Origin: Candidatus Auribacterota bacterium
GTDB lineage: Bacteria; Auribacterota; JAFGBW01; JAFGJP01
DNA length: 49,998 nt
Direction: 5' to 3'
Assembly: GCA_023144635.1 (NCBI GenBank)
Contig: JAGLFH010000018.1
Span: 1 to 49,998, forward strand
Part shown: positions 42,322 through 49,998 of the stretch, piece by piece
Position numbering within the stretch: the stretch's first letter is position 1
Layout of the letters: the number at the start of each line of letters is the position of its first letter
The notes under the pieces: model-generated
What the model was told of the DNA's origin: nothing
Databases searched by the model: none
The model's input: the letters and a program-made list of their open reading frames with translations, nothing else
Position numbers and translations under genes: made by a program

Positions 42322-42882
42322 CTAAGTAGTACTATCCAAGAGAAGTTGCTCTGAATGTCTTTTAATGTTTTCTGAGCATTTCACTGGATTATTAACAATA
42401 TATTGGCGAATTTTTTTTAACGAACGATCATTTCTTATTATATGATCGTAGAATGATCTCTGCCAAATTTTTTTGTTGAACAATTGCCAACCCTTATTGT
42501 TCACACCATCAATATACCGTTTGGTAGTTATGGATTTAAACCCATATATAATATCAGATAATGATAGGTCTGTAGGGGCCGGTCTCTGTGCCGGCCCGTT
42601 ACCTAATCCTATTTGATTACAATCAATAATAATTATTGCATGAATATGATTAGGCATAATAACATGCTTATCAATCAATACATATGGATAGAATTGCGAC
42701 AATCCGGATAAAATTGATTGAACCATCGAACCGGCATCATTGACTAGCATTTCATCATCTATGATTTGTCCGAATAATTCCTGCTGCTGATAGGTACCTA
42801 TGGTTACGAAATAATAATTAGGTTTTGTATAATCATATCCTTGCAAACGTTTATATGGTTTTCTCGTGGGCATTTTTGACAT
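42322..42882 (-). CDS. REP-associated tyrosine (Y1/HUH) transposase
   Basis: About 186 residues from ATG 42882. It is an IS200-like Y1 transposase of the REP-associated (RAYT) type: NYYFVTIGTY, the HUH pair His79/His81 in MPNHIHAI, and the catalytic Tyr161 in IRQYIVNNP. RAYTs cut single-stranded DNA at REP palindromes. Residues 96-104 (GPAQRPAPT) are encoded by a full REP palindrome lying inside the gene; an inverted copy lies 24 bases upstream of the start. Reading frame and motifs are intact, so it may be active. An upstream GTG start would read through the REP copy and is unlikely. Confidence 0.9.
   Translation of the reverse strand: MSKMPTRKPYKRLQGYDYTKPNYYFVTIGTYQQQELFGQIIDDEMLVNDAGSMVQSILSGLSQFYPYVLIDKHVIMPNHIHAIIIIDCNQIGLGNGPAQRPAPTDLSLSDIIYGFKSITTKRYIDGVNNKGWQLFNKKIWQRSFYDHIIRNDRSLKKIRQYIVNNPVKCSENIKRHSEQLLLDSTT
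42572..42597. repeat. REP palindrome inside the transposase gene
   Basis: A 26-base element, GTAGGGGCCGG, TCTCTGTG, CCGGCCC, whose arms GGGCCGG/CCGGCCC form a hairpin. It is the exact reverse complement of 42906-42931 and encodes GPAQRPAPT in frame. Confidence 0.85.
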
Positions 42883-42905
42883 TTTATTTTTCGATATTTC
42901 GCAAT

Positions 42906-42931
42906 GGGCCGGCACAGAGACCGGCCCCTAC
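42906..42931. repeat. REP palindrome upstream of the transposase gene
   Basis: A 26-base G+C-rich hairpin element, the exact inverted copy of 42572-42597, set 24 bases before the transposase ATG. This is a typical position for a REP recognised by its own transposase. Confidence 0.85.
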
Positions 42932-42979
42932 TTAGTTTAAAATAAATATTTTTTTGAATAGCAGTGTCAGCTGAAAATC

Positions 42980-43852
42980 TCAGCTTTTTCTTTTACCTAT
43001 ATATTTAGTAAGGGCATATAAAAAAGCAGCTCTTCTACCATAAGAGGTTAGAATATCTGATGCTGTTTTGACTTTTTGGTTTAAAAGCTCCTTTGAACGT
43101 TCAAGACCATAAACAGAAGGATATGTTATCTTACCCTCTTTTTCATCTTTACCAGGTGATTTTCCTAAGTCTTCTTTACAACCTGTAACATCAAGAATAT
43201 CATCTGATATCTGAAATGCTATTCCTAAATTTTCAGCAAAAACAGTAAGATTTAAAATATCTGTTCTACTTGCTCCCCCAATAATAGCTCCGCTTCTTAC
43301 ACTTGCTATTATCAATTTGGCAGTTTTATTAAGGTGTATATATTGAAGCAGTGATTTATCATTAAGAGAGCTGCTTCCCACCATATCTGCTACCTGACCA
43401 CCTATAAGACCTCCTGCACCCACAAGATCAGAAATTTCATTAACTATCCTTAGCGTTTCACTTGAATCTGTCTTTGTAATAAGATGAAAAGCATGTGTAA
43501 GTAAAGCATCTCCTGCTAAAAGAGCAATAGCTTCTCCAAACACTTTGTGACATGTCGGCTTTCCTCTTCTAAGATCATCATCATCCATACAGGGTAGATC
43601 GTCATGTATCAAAGAATAAGTATGTATCATCTCAAGCGCACAAGCACATAATAAAGCTTCTTCCTCGTCTCCGCCCACAACAGAACATACTTCAAGACAC
43701 AAGATAGGTCGTATTCTCTTCCCTCCTGCAAAAAGACTATATCGCATTGCTTTATTTATGTCTTCAGGATAAGGAGATCTTTCCGGAAGATATTTTTCAA
43801 GCGCGGTATTTATTTTTTCTTTTTTTTTGTTCAAGAATGTTTTAAAATCCAT
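42980..43852 (-). CDS. ispA: farnesyl/geranylgeranyl diphosphate synthase
   Basis: A 290-residue trans-isoprenyl diphosphate synthase. The first aspartate-rich motif is LIHDDLPCMDDDDLRRGKPT with the two-residue insertion of the bacterial short-chain type; the second is FQISDDILD. GGKRIRPIL and GGQVADM are further markers. It makes C15-C20 prenyl diphosphates for quinones or undecaprenyl phosphate. It diverges from the DUF2752 gene only 33 bases away. Confidence 0.93.
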   Translation of the reverse strand: MDFKTFLNKKKEKINTALEKYLPERSPYPEDINKAMRYSLFAGGKRIRPILCLEVCSVVGGDEEEALLCACALEMIHTYSLIHDDLPCMDDDDLRRGKPTCHKVFGEAIALLAGDALLTHAFHLITKTDSSETLRIVNEISDLVGAGGLIGGQVADMVGSSSLNDKSLLQYIHLNKTAKLIIASVRSGAIIGGASRTDILNLTVFAENLGIAFQISDDILDVTGCKEDLGKSPGKDEKEGKITYPSVYGLERSKELLNQKVKTASDILTSYGRRAAFLYALTKYIGKRKS

Positions 43853-43885
43853 TTTATTTATTTCCTAACAAAGGTATTTTTAAAT

Positions 43886-44284
43886 ATGAAACGTAATCAA
43901 AAAATAGTACTTTTTTCAATACCTGTTTTCATTCTTACATTTGTTTCCAGTCTTTTATTTTATAACACGTCCTTTTTCCCAAAAATAATAAGTATAATAA
44001 AATGCCCTTTTCACTCTATCACCGGTCTTCCCTGTGCTACCTGCGGATTCACAAGATGTGTGCTTTTTGTCGGAGCCGGTAATTTTTTTGATGCTTTTAA
44101 AACAAATCCTTTTGCCTTTTTAATATTTCTTTATTTATTTTTTCTTTTTTTTATAAATCTTTTTTATATATGTACAAAAAACGACCGGTATTTCATCTGG
44201 CCATGGAAAATAAAACCCCAAGAATCCGCGTTTCTTATATTGACCATCTTAATGATTACATGGATATATAAAATTATTGCTTAG
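43886..44284 (+). CDS. DUF2752 membrane protein
   Basis: A 132-residue membrane protein with the DUF2752 signature (PFHSITGLPCATCGFTRCVL), three to four hydrophobic helices and the conserved Cys-x-x-Cys-Gly-x-Thr-Arg. Its function is not known. AAGG lies nine bases ahead of the ATG. It converges with the tandem PilZ gene, ending one base from its stop. Confidence 0.85.
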   Translation: MKRNQKIVLFSIPVFILTFVSSLLFYNTSFFPKIISIIKCPFHSITGLPCATCGFTRCVLFVGAGNFFDAFKTNPFAFLIFLYLFFLFFINLFYICTKNDRYFIWPWKIKPQESAFLILTILMITWIYKIIA

Positions 44285-44285
44285 T

Positions 44286-45107
44286 TTATTTATTCTTCTT
44301 AACTTCATCAGAAGTATTCTCTTTCACAAAACTTGCTCTTTTCTGACAAATAAACTCAATTAGCTCATGCCTGTCTCTTTCCCCTACTCTTAAAAAACGT
44401 ACTCCCAAAAAAGTTGATATTTTATCATTGATCTTTACGTTTCTGATCCTTGTAGGAACTCCGGTAAGATTTAAGAACCTGCTGGTCTTAGGAAGGAAAA
44501 ACTTTAAAAACAAATATTTTTTCCGCTGTAAAAGGTTTGTAATATATCTTCGACCAAGAGCTGGAGATACTATTAATGACATGCCTCCTGCAGAAAGATC
44601 TCTTACATGTCCTTCGTGTATTGCTGAAAAGAAACTCATTTTTTTAAATTTTCGAACACTGAATTTAACAGATATCTCAACAGGCACTCTGGAAAACCGC
44701 CTTTTATTTTTCATAAGTGGCCCCATGCCGTCTGATTTTATAAAATCATCTATTTCCTTAAATAAAACTTTATTTTTGTTAATAAATTCAACTCCTAGAA
44801 TAGTCATATTTTTCTGTTCAGCATTTGTATTTTTTTCTTTTACCCATTTTACCTTACCGGTTATTTCAATCTGCTTAAGAGATGGAGGTAGATTAAAATC
44901 CAAATATACATTTAGCTTGCCATTTACAAGCTTCTTTCTCATTTCAGGCTGTATTTCGGGCATTATAATAAGTGACAGTCCACCAAAACTTATATTTTCA
45001 ATAACTCCTCTATCAAAACCAGGAGCTTCAACAACCAACTTATCATTAATAAAGGCAAACTTTGTAAAATACTGGGTAGGCGTTCTTTGATAACGTCTTC
45101 TGTTCAT
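44286..45107 (-). CDS. tandem PilZ-domain protein
   Basis: A 273-residue protein with two PilZ domains. The first has RRYQR (Arg4, Arg8) and NISFGG (38-43); the second has RRFSR (Arg136, Arg140) and DLSAGG (170-175). Both keep the full cyclic-di-GMP motifs, so each could bind the ligand. There is no output domain. It overlaps the preceding PilZ gene by four bases (ATGA), so they are coupled. A long plus-strand open frame lies over it and is a shadow. Confidence 0.85.
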   Translation of the reverse strand: MNRRRYQRTPTQYFTKFAFINDKLVVEAPGFDRGVIENISFGGLSLIIMPEIQPEMRKKLVNGKLNVYLDFNLPPSLKQIEITGKVKWVKEKNTNAEQKNMTILGVEFINKNKVLFKEIDDFIKSDGMGPLMKNKRRFSRVPVEISVKFSVRKFKKMSFFSAIHEGHVRDLSAGGMSLIVSPALGRRYITNLLQRKKYLFLKFFLPKTSRFLNLTGVPTRIRNVKINDKISTFLGVRFLRVGERDRHELIEFICQKRASFVKENTSDEVKKNK

Positions 45108-45520
45108 TGTTTTTCTCTCTTTTTCTGAACTATAAATCTATTGATAATTACTTTTTCTTCCATCGAAATATCAATAAAATTTATCCCTATCAAAGTAACT
45201 GCAGGAAATCTGTTCATGTCGTTTTTTACCCACCTAAGAATTCCTAGGCCATTAACAGCGATTTTATCCGGAGGGACATATAACTCAAAGAACAAAAATG
45301 CTTCTGACTTTTTTATCTTTTTTATAAGGCCTTTATCAAAAATAGGAGTAACGGTAAATTTCATACCGTTTTTGCTCATATCTTCTATAATGGCCCGCTG
45401 AGTTACTTTATTAAAATCTATTATTTCATCTTTATCAAAAGATAGCTGGTATTTGCAAGAGAGTTCTACATCTTCTCTTTTCAGGCGGTCCTTTTTTTTC
45501 CTAAATATCTTTCTAATCAT
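45104..45520 (-). CDS. degenerate PilZ-like protein
   Basis: A 138-residue protein with the second PilZ motif (DMSKNG at 47-52) and the barrel strands that follow, but without a clear RxxxR motif: the basic N-terminus reads KKKDRLKRED. It may bind cyclic di-GMP poorly or act as a partner of the tandem PilZ protein, with which it is translationally coupled. The first half is very basic. Confidence 0.7.
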   Translation of the reverse strand: MIRKIFRKKKDRLKREDVELSCKYQLSFDKDEIIDFNKVTQRAIIEDMSKNGMKFTVTPIFDKGLIKKIKKSEAFLFFELYVPPDKIAVNGLGILRWVKNDMNRFPAVTLIGINFIDISMEEKVIINRFIVQKKREKQ

Positions 45521-45565
45521 AAATAGCCTACATATTTCACAAATGAAGTATATCGCAGATGTAAG

Positions 45566-45619
45566 GCATCGACATCATCGTCATCCGGGATCCAAGTAAT
45601 ACTGCGAATGACTGACAAA
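45566..45619. repeat. decayed copy of a dispersed intergenic repeat
   Basis: On the minus strand it reads GTCAGTCATTCGCAG, then ACTTGGATCCCGGATGACG, a pattern seen in dispersed intergenic palindromes of many genomes. It is more G+C-rich than its surroundings. One copy only; weak. Confidence 0.3.
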
Positions 45620-45740
45620 GAGGCAGATGCGATATAATCCGTGTCCCTATGGTAAAAACAGCCAAACAAAACCGTCCTTTTCCTTATAAAATAACATGGT
45701 GACAAAATTTATATAACTTTTTCGGTTTTTACTTTTTTTA

Positions 45741-45758
45741 ATTTTATTGCAATAAAAT
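45741..45758. promoter_or_regulatory. perfect 18-base palindrome, possible operator
   Basis: ATTTTATTGCAATAAAAT, between the GNAT gene and the PilZ pair. No T-run follows on the minus strand, so it is not a terminator of the GNAT gene. It could bind a dimeric regulator; AT-richness makes chance occurrence possible. Confidence 0.3.
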
Positions 45759-45799
45759 ACTTATAATTTCCCTTTGGCTGATTTTATGAAATATATAGG

Positions 45800-46258
45800 T
45801 TAGAGGGAAAGATTGTAGATAAAGACAGAAATATCACCAAGTTCTATCTTTTCTTTTTCCTTAAAGCCTTTCTTTTTGCAGACATTCAATGCTCTTTCCA
45901 TTCTTGATGAACCACGGAATGCCAGATTAACATATCCATGTTTCCTGCAAAAATCCACTGCTGTTTCAATAAGTACTAATCCGTACCCTTTGTTTCTAAA
46001 ATGAGGATGCAAAAAAATTCTTCTAAGTAAAGCTGTTTTATCATCATCTTGCTTTATAGCGCATGTTCCAATGATCTCACCATCTATTTCTGCGACAAAA
46101 AAATAATCTTTCTCTCCTGAATAATACTCTGTAATATTTTTCAGGTCATCCGTTGAATAATGCTTCTTATCATTCAAAAATTCATTATGCATAATAGAAT
46201 CAATCAAATCCCTAACTGCCTGCTCATCTTTTTTTTGAATTTTTCTTACTTTTAACAT
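45800..46258 (-). CDS. GNAT-family acetyltransferase
   Basis: A 152-residue N-acetyltransferase. The acetyl-CoA loop is in LHPHFRNKGYGLVLIE (about 98-113), preceded by FVAEIDGEIIGTCAIKQDD and followed by ALNVCKKKGFKEKE. The acceptor is unknown. GAGG precedes the ATG. It lies 35 bases after the second phosphodiesterase-fold gene in the same direction and is probably co-transcribed with it. Confidence 0.88.
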   Translation of the reverse strand: MLKVRKIQKKDEQAVRDLIDSIMHNEFLNDKKHYSTDDLKNITEYYSGEKDYFFVAEIDGEIIGTCAIKQDDDKTALLRRIFLHPHFRNKGYGLVLIETAVDFCRKHGYVNLAFRGSSRMERALNVCKKKGFKEKEKIELGDISVFIYNLSL

Positions 46259-46293
46259 AATCAGCCTCTGCTTTTTATATTTTTGCTGTGTAG

Positions 46294-47562
46294 TTATTCA
46301 AGCAACTTGATTATTTTTTCTACATCATATGGTTTTGATGTATCCTGAATCTCCTTCTTTCTGGAAAAAGTAATAAAAGCATTATTATGTTTATGTTTTC
46401 CATTAAACATTCTTTTATCTGTCATTTTTTTTACGGAAAATTTTCCCTTAAGATCGACACCATCTTCACCAAGCAAAATAAGATCTGGAGCATTTTTTAC
46501 AAAAGGTCCCTTATAAAGCAAATTGCCTCGATAAACTTTTTTTATCATTTTCTTTCCGTCAATAACAAGATTTTTAAATAATATTTCAAGTTCTGTCATC
46601 AAAGTTTCCTTTTCGGTCGGTTTCACTCTGCCGAATAAAAATTTGTCTGATGAGTTAATATATATTCTTCCCGGATCAAGGGCAAAAGCTTTTGTGGTAA
46701 TATCAAGATCTACAGGTGTTTTTGGATCATCATTCTTATATTGTACATATCCTTTTTCCTGCAAGAACCTGTTTACATAAAATTCAACATCTAATGTTTC
46801 AAATCCATGTTCTGAAAATATAATAACATTATCATCATCCGTGCAGCGGTCTAAAATCCTTCCTATTGCCCTGTCAACAAGGTTGTAATACTCCTCAAAA
46901 GTCGACTTATAAGAATTCGAAATATCATCAAAAGCATTCCAAAAATAATGATTCAGCCTGTCAGTACCGCTTACCACAAAGACAATAAGATCTCTTTCCT
47001 CACGATCCCATATTTTTTCAAGGAATTTTAACCTTACTTCAAGAGTTTTATGAAGATCATCAATAAACCCGCTTGGTGATTCTTTTGCAAGAGAATTGTT
47101 CACATCGATCCTATAGCGGGATGTTTTTATTTCATCAAGCATTGACCTGGGGTAAACTGCTCCTTCAAGATCAATGCTTACAAATCCTGAGATTAGGAAT
47201 CCGTTCATAGGCTGAGCAGGATAAGTTGAAGGTACATTTATAACAGCAGCCTGTTTGTATCTTTGCCAAAATGGCGCCACTTGAAGATCCCTAGCGTCAG
47301 GAAACATTAGCGAGTAATTTCTATGATTAACATCCATAAACCCAAAAATACCATGTTCACCGGGATTGGTTCCGGTAATTATTGAGCTCCATGCAACAGA
47401 AGAAACTTCAGGTACAGATGAGTTCATCTTTAGAAAAGTATTACTATTAATAAACCTTCTTAAATTAGGCATAATACCTTTTCTGGTATAGCGTTCTATT
47501 AAAAGATGAGGAACTCCATCAAGACCTATTAGAATATTTCTTTTTTTCTTTTTTGTTTCCAA
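46294..47562 (-). CDS. second alkaline-phosphatase-fold phosphodiesterase, with altered active site
   Basis: A 422-residue paralogue of the enzyme at 8750-10114. It shares GLDG with Asp15, PEVSSVAWSS in place of the Thr nucleophile region (Ser54 aligned), Asp201 and His205 (GTDRLNH) and the late KHKHNNAF. The usual Asp-His pair reads Glu251-His252 (SEHG), and the nucleophile is Ser rather than Thr. It probably still binds metals but may act on a different substrate. It starts with TTG, with GGAG eight bases ahead. It is away from the sulfate genes, next to a GNAT gene. Confidence 0.85.
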   Translation of the reverse strand: METKKKKRNILIGLDGVPHLLIERYTRKGIMPNLRRFINSNTFLKMNSSVPEVSSVAWSSIITGTNPGEHGIFGFMDVNHRNYSLMFPDARDLQVAPFWQRYKQAAVINVPSTYPAQPMNGFLISGFVSIDLEGAVYPRSMLDEIKTSRYRIDVNNSLAKESPSGFIDDLHKTLEVRLKFLEKIWDREERDLIVFVVSGTDRLNHYFWNAFDDISNSYKSTFEEYYNLVDRAIGRILDRCTDDDNVIIFSEHGFETLDVEFYVNRFLQEKGYVQYKNDDPKTPVDLDITTKAFALDPGRIYINSSDKFLFGRVKPTEKETLMTELEILFKNLVIDGKKMIKKVYRGNLLYKGPFVKNAPDLILLGEDGVDLKGKFSVKKMTDKRMFNGKHKHNNAFITFSRKKEIQDTSKPYDVEKIIKLLE

Positions 47563-47670
47563 ACTTATAGCTCCAAATTATTATATAGACTAGGATAGTT
47601 CTGTTAAACAGTTATATTATATATTAGTTACAGTAATATTACACCTTTCTTTTTTTTATTAAAGACCTAT

Positions 47671-48444
47671 TTAACATATAATGTTCAGCCCATCATATGC
47701 AGGATAAATACTTCTATTTTTTAGAGAGTTTTCCAGTTTTCTGTGCTTTATACTGTGACACATGTGTGTAAGGTATGTTTTTTTTGCTGCAATTCTTTCT
47801 GCCTGCATCAAAGCTTCCTCAACTGAAAAATGGGTATTGTGGGATTTATATTTAAGAGCATTTATGACCAGAACATCAAGATCTTTTAAAAGGTCGTATG
47901 AGCTTTCAGGAATACTGCTTGCATCAGTAATATACGCCATATTATTTATCCTGAACCCGTTTATTCTTATTTTTCCGTGATAAACATCTATTGGTATAAT
48001 ACTTACTTTTTTGTTTTCTTTTTCTACTGTAAAAGGTCCTTCTATTTCGTGAAGATTTATTTGAGGAACACCTCCTCCTAGCTGATCACATGAAAAAAAG
48101 TATGGGAACTTTTTACGTATATCATTACATGTCTTATTATTTCCATAACAACAGATTTTCTTTTTCCATTTTTGATTAATGGGCCTGATGTCATCAAGTC
48201 CATAAATATGATCAGCATGATGATGTGTAAATAAAATAAAATCAATATTGTTTATACCCTCTCTTAGGAACTGATACCGAAGATCAGTAGAAGCATCTAT
48301 TAGGATCTCTATGTTATTTTCTCTTATATAAACAGAAGAGCGTGTCCTTCTATCTCTAACATCTTTAGAAGAACAAGAAATACAATCACATCCTATTACA
48401 GGTATACCGTCAGAAGTCCCTGTACCTAAAAATAATAATTCCAC
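47671..48444 (-). CDS. PhnP-like MBL-fold phosphodiesterase
   Basis: A 257-residue metallo-hydrolase with the N-terminal ELLFLGTGTSDGIPVIGC and CDCISCSSKDVRDRRTRSS, a cysteine-rich segment typical of the PhnP branch. Metal ligands are THHHADH, the Asp in YITDASSI, and a late THMCHSIKH. PhnP cleaves cyclic ribose phosphates; related enzymes act on other cyclic phosphodiesters. It starts at GTG; no nearby ATG keeps the first strand. It follows hppA after a terminator. Confidence 0.87.
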   Translation of the reverse strand: MELLFLGTGTSDGIPVIGCDCISCSSKDVRDRRTRSSVYIRENNIEILIDASTDLRYQFLREGINNIDFILFTHHHADHIYGLDDIRPINQKWKKKICCYGNNKTCNDIRKKFPYFFSCDQLGGGVPQINLHEIEGPFTVEKENKKVSIIPIDVYHGKIRINGFRINNMAYITDASSIPESSYDLLKDLDVLVINALKYKSHNTHFSVEEALMQAERIAAKKTYLTHMCHSIKHRKLENSLKNRSIYPAYDGLNIIC

Positions 48445-48464
48445 TAGAATTTGTATCCTATTTT

Positions 48465-48499
48465 AAAAAAAATAAAGCAAGCCTTATTAAGACTTGCCT
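48465..48499 (-). terminator. rho-independent terminator of hppA
   Basis: On the minus strand a stem around GCAAG/CTTGC, extended by flanking A-T pairs with one bulge, is followed by TTTATTTTTTTT. It lies about 33 bases beyond the hppA stop. Confidence 0.75.
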
Positions 48500-48531
48500 T
48501 ATTTTAAGTTTCATTCTTTCTTATGCTAAAA

Positions 48532-49998
48532 CTAAAAAAGATGATAAGTCGTTACAAGTGCAGCAAAAACCAAAGAAACCATACTCATAAGTTTTATCAA
48601 TATATTTATTGACGGCCCGCTCGTGTCTTTAAAAGGATCACCAACCGTGTCACCGACAACAGTAGCTTTATGATTCTGTGATCCTTTACCACCGAGGTTT
48701 CCGGCTTCAATATATTTTTTTGCATTATCCCATGCTCCTCCTGCATTTGCCATCATAATAGCCAGAAGAAATCCTGAGACAACTCCTCCTGCAAGAAAAG
48801 CCAGTACCATTTCAGGGCCTCCGATCAATCCGACTACAACAGGAACAATGATAGCAAGCAAAGAAGGAAGCACCATTTCTTTAAGAGCAGCTGTAGTGCT
48901 TATGTCTACACATGAGCTATAATCCGGTTCTGTCGACCCGTCCATAATTCCTTTTATCTCTCGGAACTGACGTCTTACTTCTTCTACCATTTTACCAGCA
49001 GCTCTTCCAACAGCACTCATTGTCAGAGAGCTGAAAACATAAGGCATCATAGCTCCTATAAAAAGCCCGCAAAGTATTTTAGGGCTTATTACTGATAGAT
49101 CAAGATTCATATCAAGATTTGCCTCTTTCAGCACTACTTTCACCTGTTCACTGTATGCTGCTACTAGAGCAAGCGCAGTCAATGCTGCTGAACCTATTGC
49201 AAATCCCTTTCCTGTTGCAGCTGTAGTGTTACCAAGCGCATCAAGAGCATCTGTTCTTTCCCTTACCTCAGGTTCAAGTCCTGCCATTTCAGCTGACCCG
49301 CCAGCATTATCTGCAACAGGGCCATAAGCATCGGTGGCAAGTGTTATTCCAAGTGTACTAAGCATTCCTACAGCGGCAATACCTATGCCATATAATCCCT
49401 GAGCTGTCACAACACTTCCTCCTGCAACAAAGAAAGCACCCATCATTGCAGCTGCTACAGAAAGAGCCGGTATTGCAGTTGACATCATACCTACAGAAAG
49501 TCCGGCAATAATAACTGTTGCAGGTCCTGTTTTTGATTGTGCAGCAATATTTCTGGTAGGACTATAATGATCTGAAGTATAATATTCTGAGAAAAAGGCA
49601 ATAATATTACCTGCTACAAGACCTATGATTATTGCCCACCAGACTCCGTATGTTTCAAGTCCAAATACATTATAAACAACTTTTGAACCTATGGTGAATT
49701 TAACAATAAAATAATTTCCTATTATTGTTAATATTGTACTTAAATAAACACCACGCCTTAAAGCACCAAGCAGTATTTTCTGAGTAGCTTTACCTTTCAC
49801 ATTTACTGCAAAGGTTCCTATTATTGAACACGCTATACCTATGGCAGCAACACCCAGAGGTAGAAGCATGCTTGAGAGAACAAGCTTAAAATCATCACTA
49901 ATATACATTCCGTAGGCTGAAACACCAAGTGCCATTGTAGCAATGATCGAACCTATATATGATTCATAAAGGTCTGCTCCCATTCCAGCAACATCACC
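48532..49998 (-). CDS. hppA: membrane-bound pyrophosphatase, C-terminal part (runs off the right edge)
   Basis: About 489 residues of HppA, the pyrophosphate-driven H+ or Na+ pump; the N-terminus is outside the window. The first readable residues, [14 protein letters not shown], are the conserved membrane-pyrophosphatase substrate loop. Near the middle, [18 protein letters not shown] has Ala at the position where K+-independent enzymes have Lys, so it is of the K+-dependent type. [19 protein letters not shown] near the C-terminus is the second conserved phosphate-binding block. Many membrane helices. A terminator follows it. Confidence 0.96.
   Translation of the reverse strand, partial: GDVAGMGADLYESYIGSIIATMALGVSAYGMYISDDFKLVLSSMLLPLGVAAIGIACSIIGTFAVNVKGKATQKILLGALRRGVYLSTILTIIGNYFIVKFTIGSKVVYNVFGLETYGVWWAIIIGLVAGNIIAFFSEYYTSDHYSPTRNIAAQSKTGPATVIIAGLSVGMMSTAIPALSVAAAMMGAFFVAGGSVVTAQGLYGIGIAAVGMLSTLGITLATDAYGPVADNAGGSAEMAGLEPEVRERTDALDALGNTTAATGKGFAIGSAALTALALVAAYSEQVKVVLKEANLDMNLDLSVISPKILCGLFIGAMMPYVFSSLTMSAVGRAAGKMVEEVRRQFREIKGIMDGSTEPDYSSCVDISTTAALKEMVLPSLLAIIVPVVVGLIGGPEMVLAFLAGGVVSGFLLAIMMANAGGAWDNAKKYIEAGNLGGKGSQNHKATVVGDTVGDPFKDTSGPSINILIKLMSMVSLVFAALVTTYHLF

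Noticed and set aside
44428..45090. 220-codon plus-strand open frame
   Set aside because: Lies entirely antisense to the tandem PilZ gene, which has clear motifs in both halves; the frame is Ser/Phe-rich like a shadow.
45517..45705. 62-codon minus-strand frame before the PilZ gene
   Set aside because: Overlaps a decayed dispersed-repeat sequence (ITWIPDDDD is a translated repeat) and has no ribosome site.
1..49998. CRISPR array or prophage
   Set aside because: No regularly spaced direct repeats, cas genes, or phage structural or integrase genes were seen.

Overview
The window looks like chromosomal DNA of a low-G+C Gram-negative bacterium, probably from an uncultured lineage. The envelope genes imply two membranes: an omptin-like outer-membrane barrel, Wzx/Wzz-type polysaccharide export, an O-antigen ligase/polymerase and a MurJ flippase. 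A DUF2061 protein, an EPS-associated MarR regulator, several PilZ proteins and alkaline-phosphatase-fold phosphodiesterases together would fit a candidate phylum such as Omnitrophota. No marker gene here settles the phylum, so that assignment is an inference. A consensus promoter (TTGACA, 17 bases, TATAAT) in front of the tRNA shows an ordinary housekeeping sigma factor.

Layout. (1) Positions 1-4.5 kb, minus strand: a surface-polysaccharide cluster (Wzz, Wzx, a putative glycosyltransferase, a nucleotidyltransferase, the start of a possible pyruvyltransferase). (2) 4.5-11.4 kb, minus: a sulfate-activation block with ATP sulfurylase (cysD, cysN), two APS kinases, CysQ, a broken second cysQ, an alkaline-phosphatase-fold phosphodiesterase and a DUF2061 membrane protein. 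It is visibly less AT-rich than the genes beside it. With its position inside polysaccharide genes, this suggests PAPS supply for sulfating a surface polymer, although no sulfotransferase is visible. (3) 11.5-17 kb: an EPS-type MarR regulator with a possible self-operator, a UDP-GlcNAc 2-epimerase, a CsgG-like secreted protein on the plus strand, and a nucleotide-sugar set (PLP aminotransferase, left-handed beta-helix acetyltransferase, CDP-paratose-epimerase-like SDR). (4) 17-19.2 kb: gene-poor DNA, a tRNA-Met, a G+C-rich patch, and an omptin-like gene with a strong terminator.

(5) 19.4-31.8 kb, minus: a tightly packed run (cmk, plsC, GT4 glycosyltransferase, WecA-type transferase, ligase-TPR fusion, recN, purC, flavinylated protein, rfbD, histidine kinase, metallo-hydrolase). 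The first six junctions are only a few bases or overlap. (6) 32-35 kb, plus: a type IV pilus/type II secretion inner-membrane protein and murJ. (7) 35-41.2 kb, minus: a signalling run (DUF3391-like protein, HDOD protein, multi-sensor kinase, receiver) leading into manC and ruvX, then a PilZ protein. (8) 41.3-50 kb: a radical SAM protein, a REP-associated transposase with REP palindromes beside and inside it, a polyprenyl synthase, DUF2752, two PilZ genes, a GNAT enzyme, a second phosphatase-fold enzyme, a PhnP-like hydrolase and the C-terminal part of a membrane pyrophosphatase.

The dominant theme is cell-surface polysaccharide: precursor synthesis (WecB, ManC, RfbD, amino-sugar enzymes), lipid-linked initiation (WecA type), flipping and chain-length control (Wzx, Wzz), ligation, and possible sulfation. 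It is surrounded by c-di-GMP/HDOD-type signalling.
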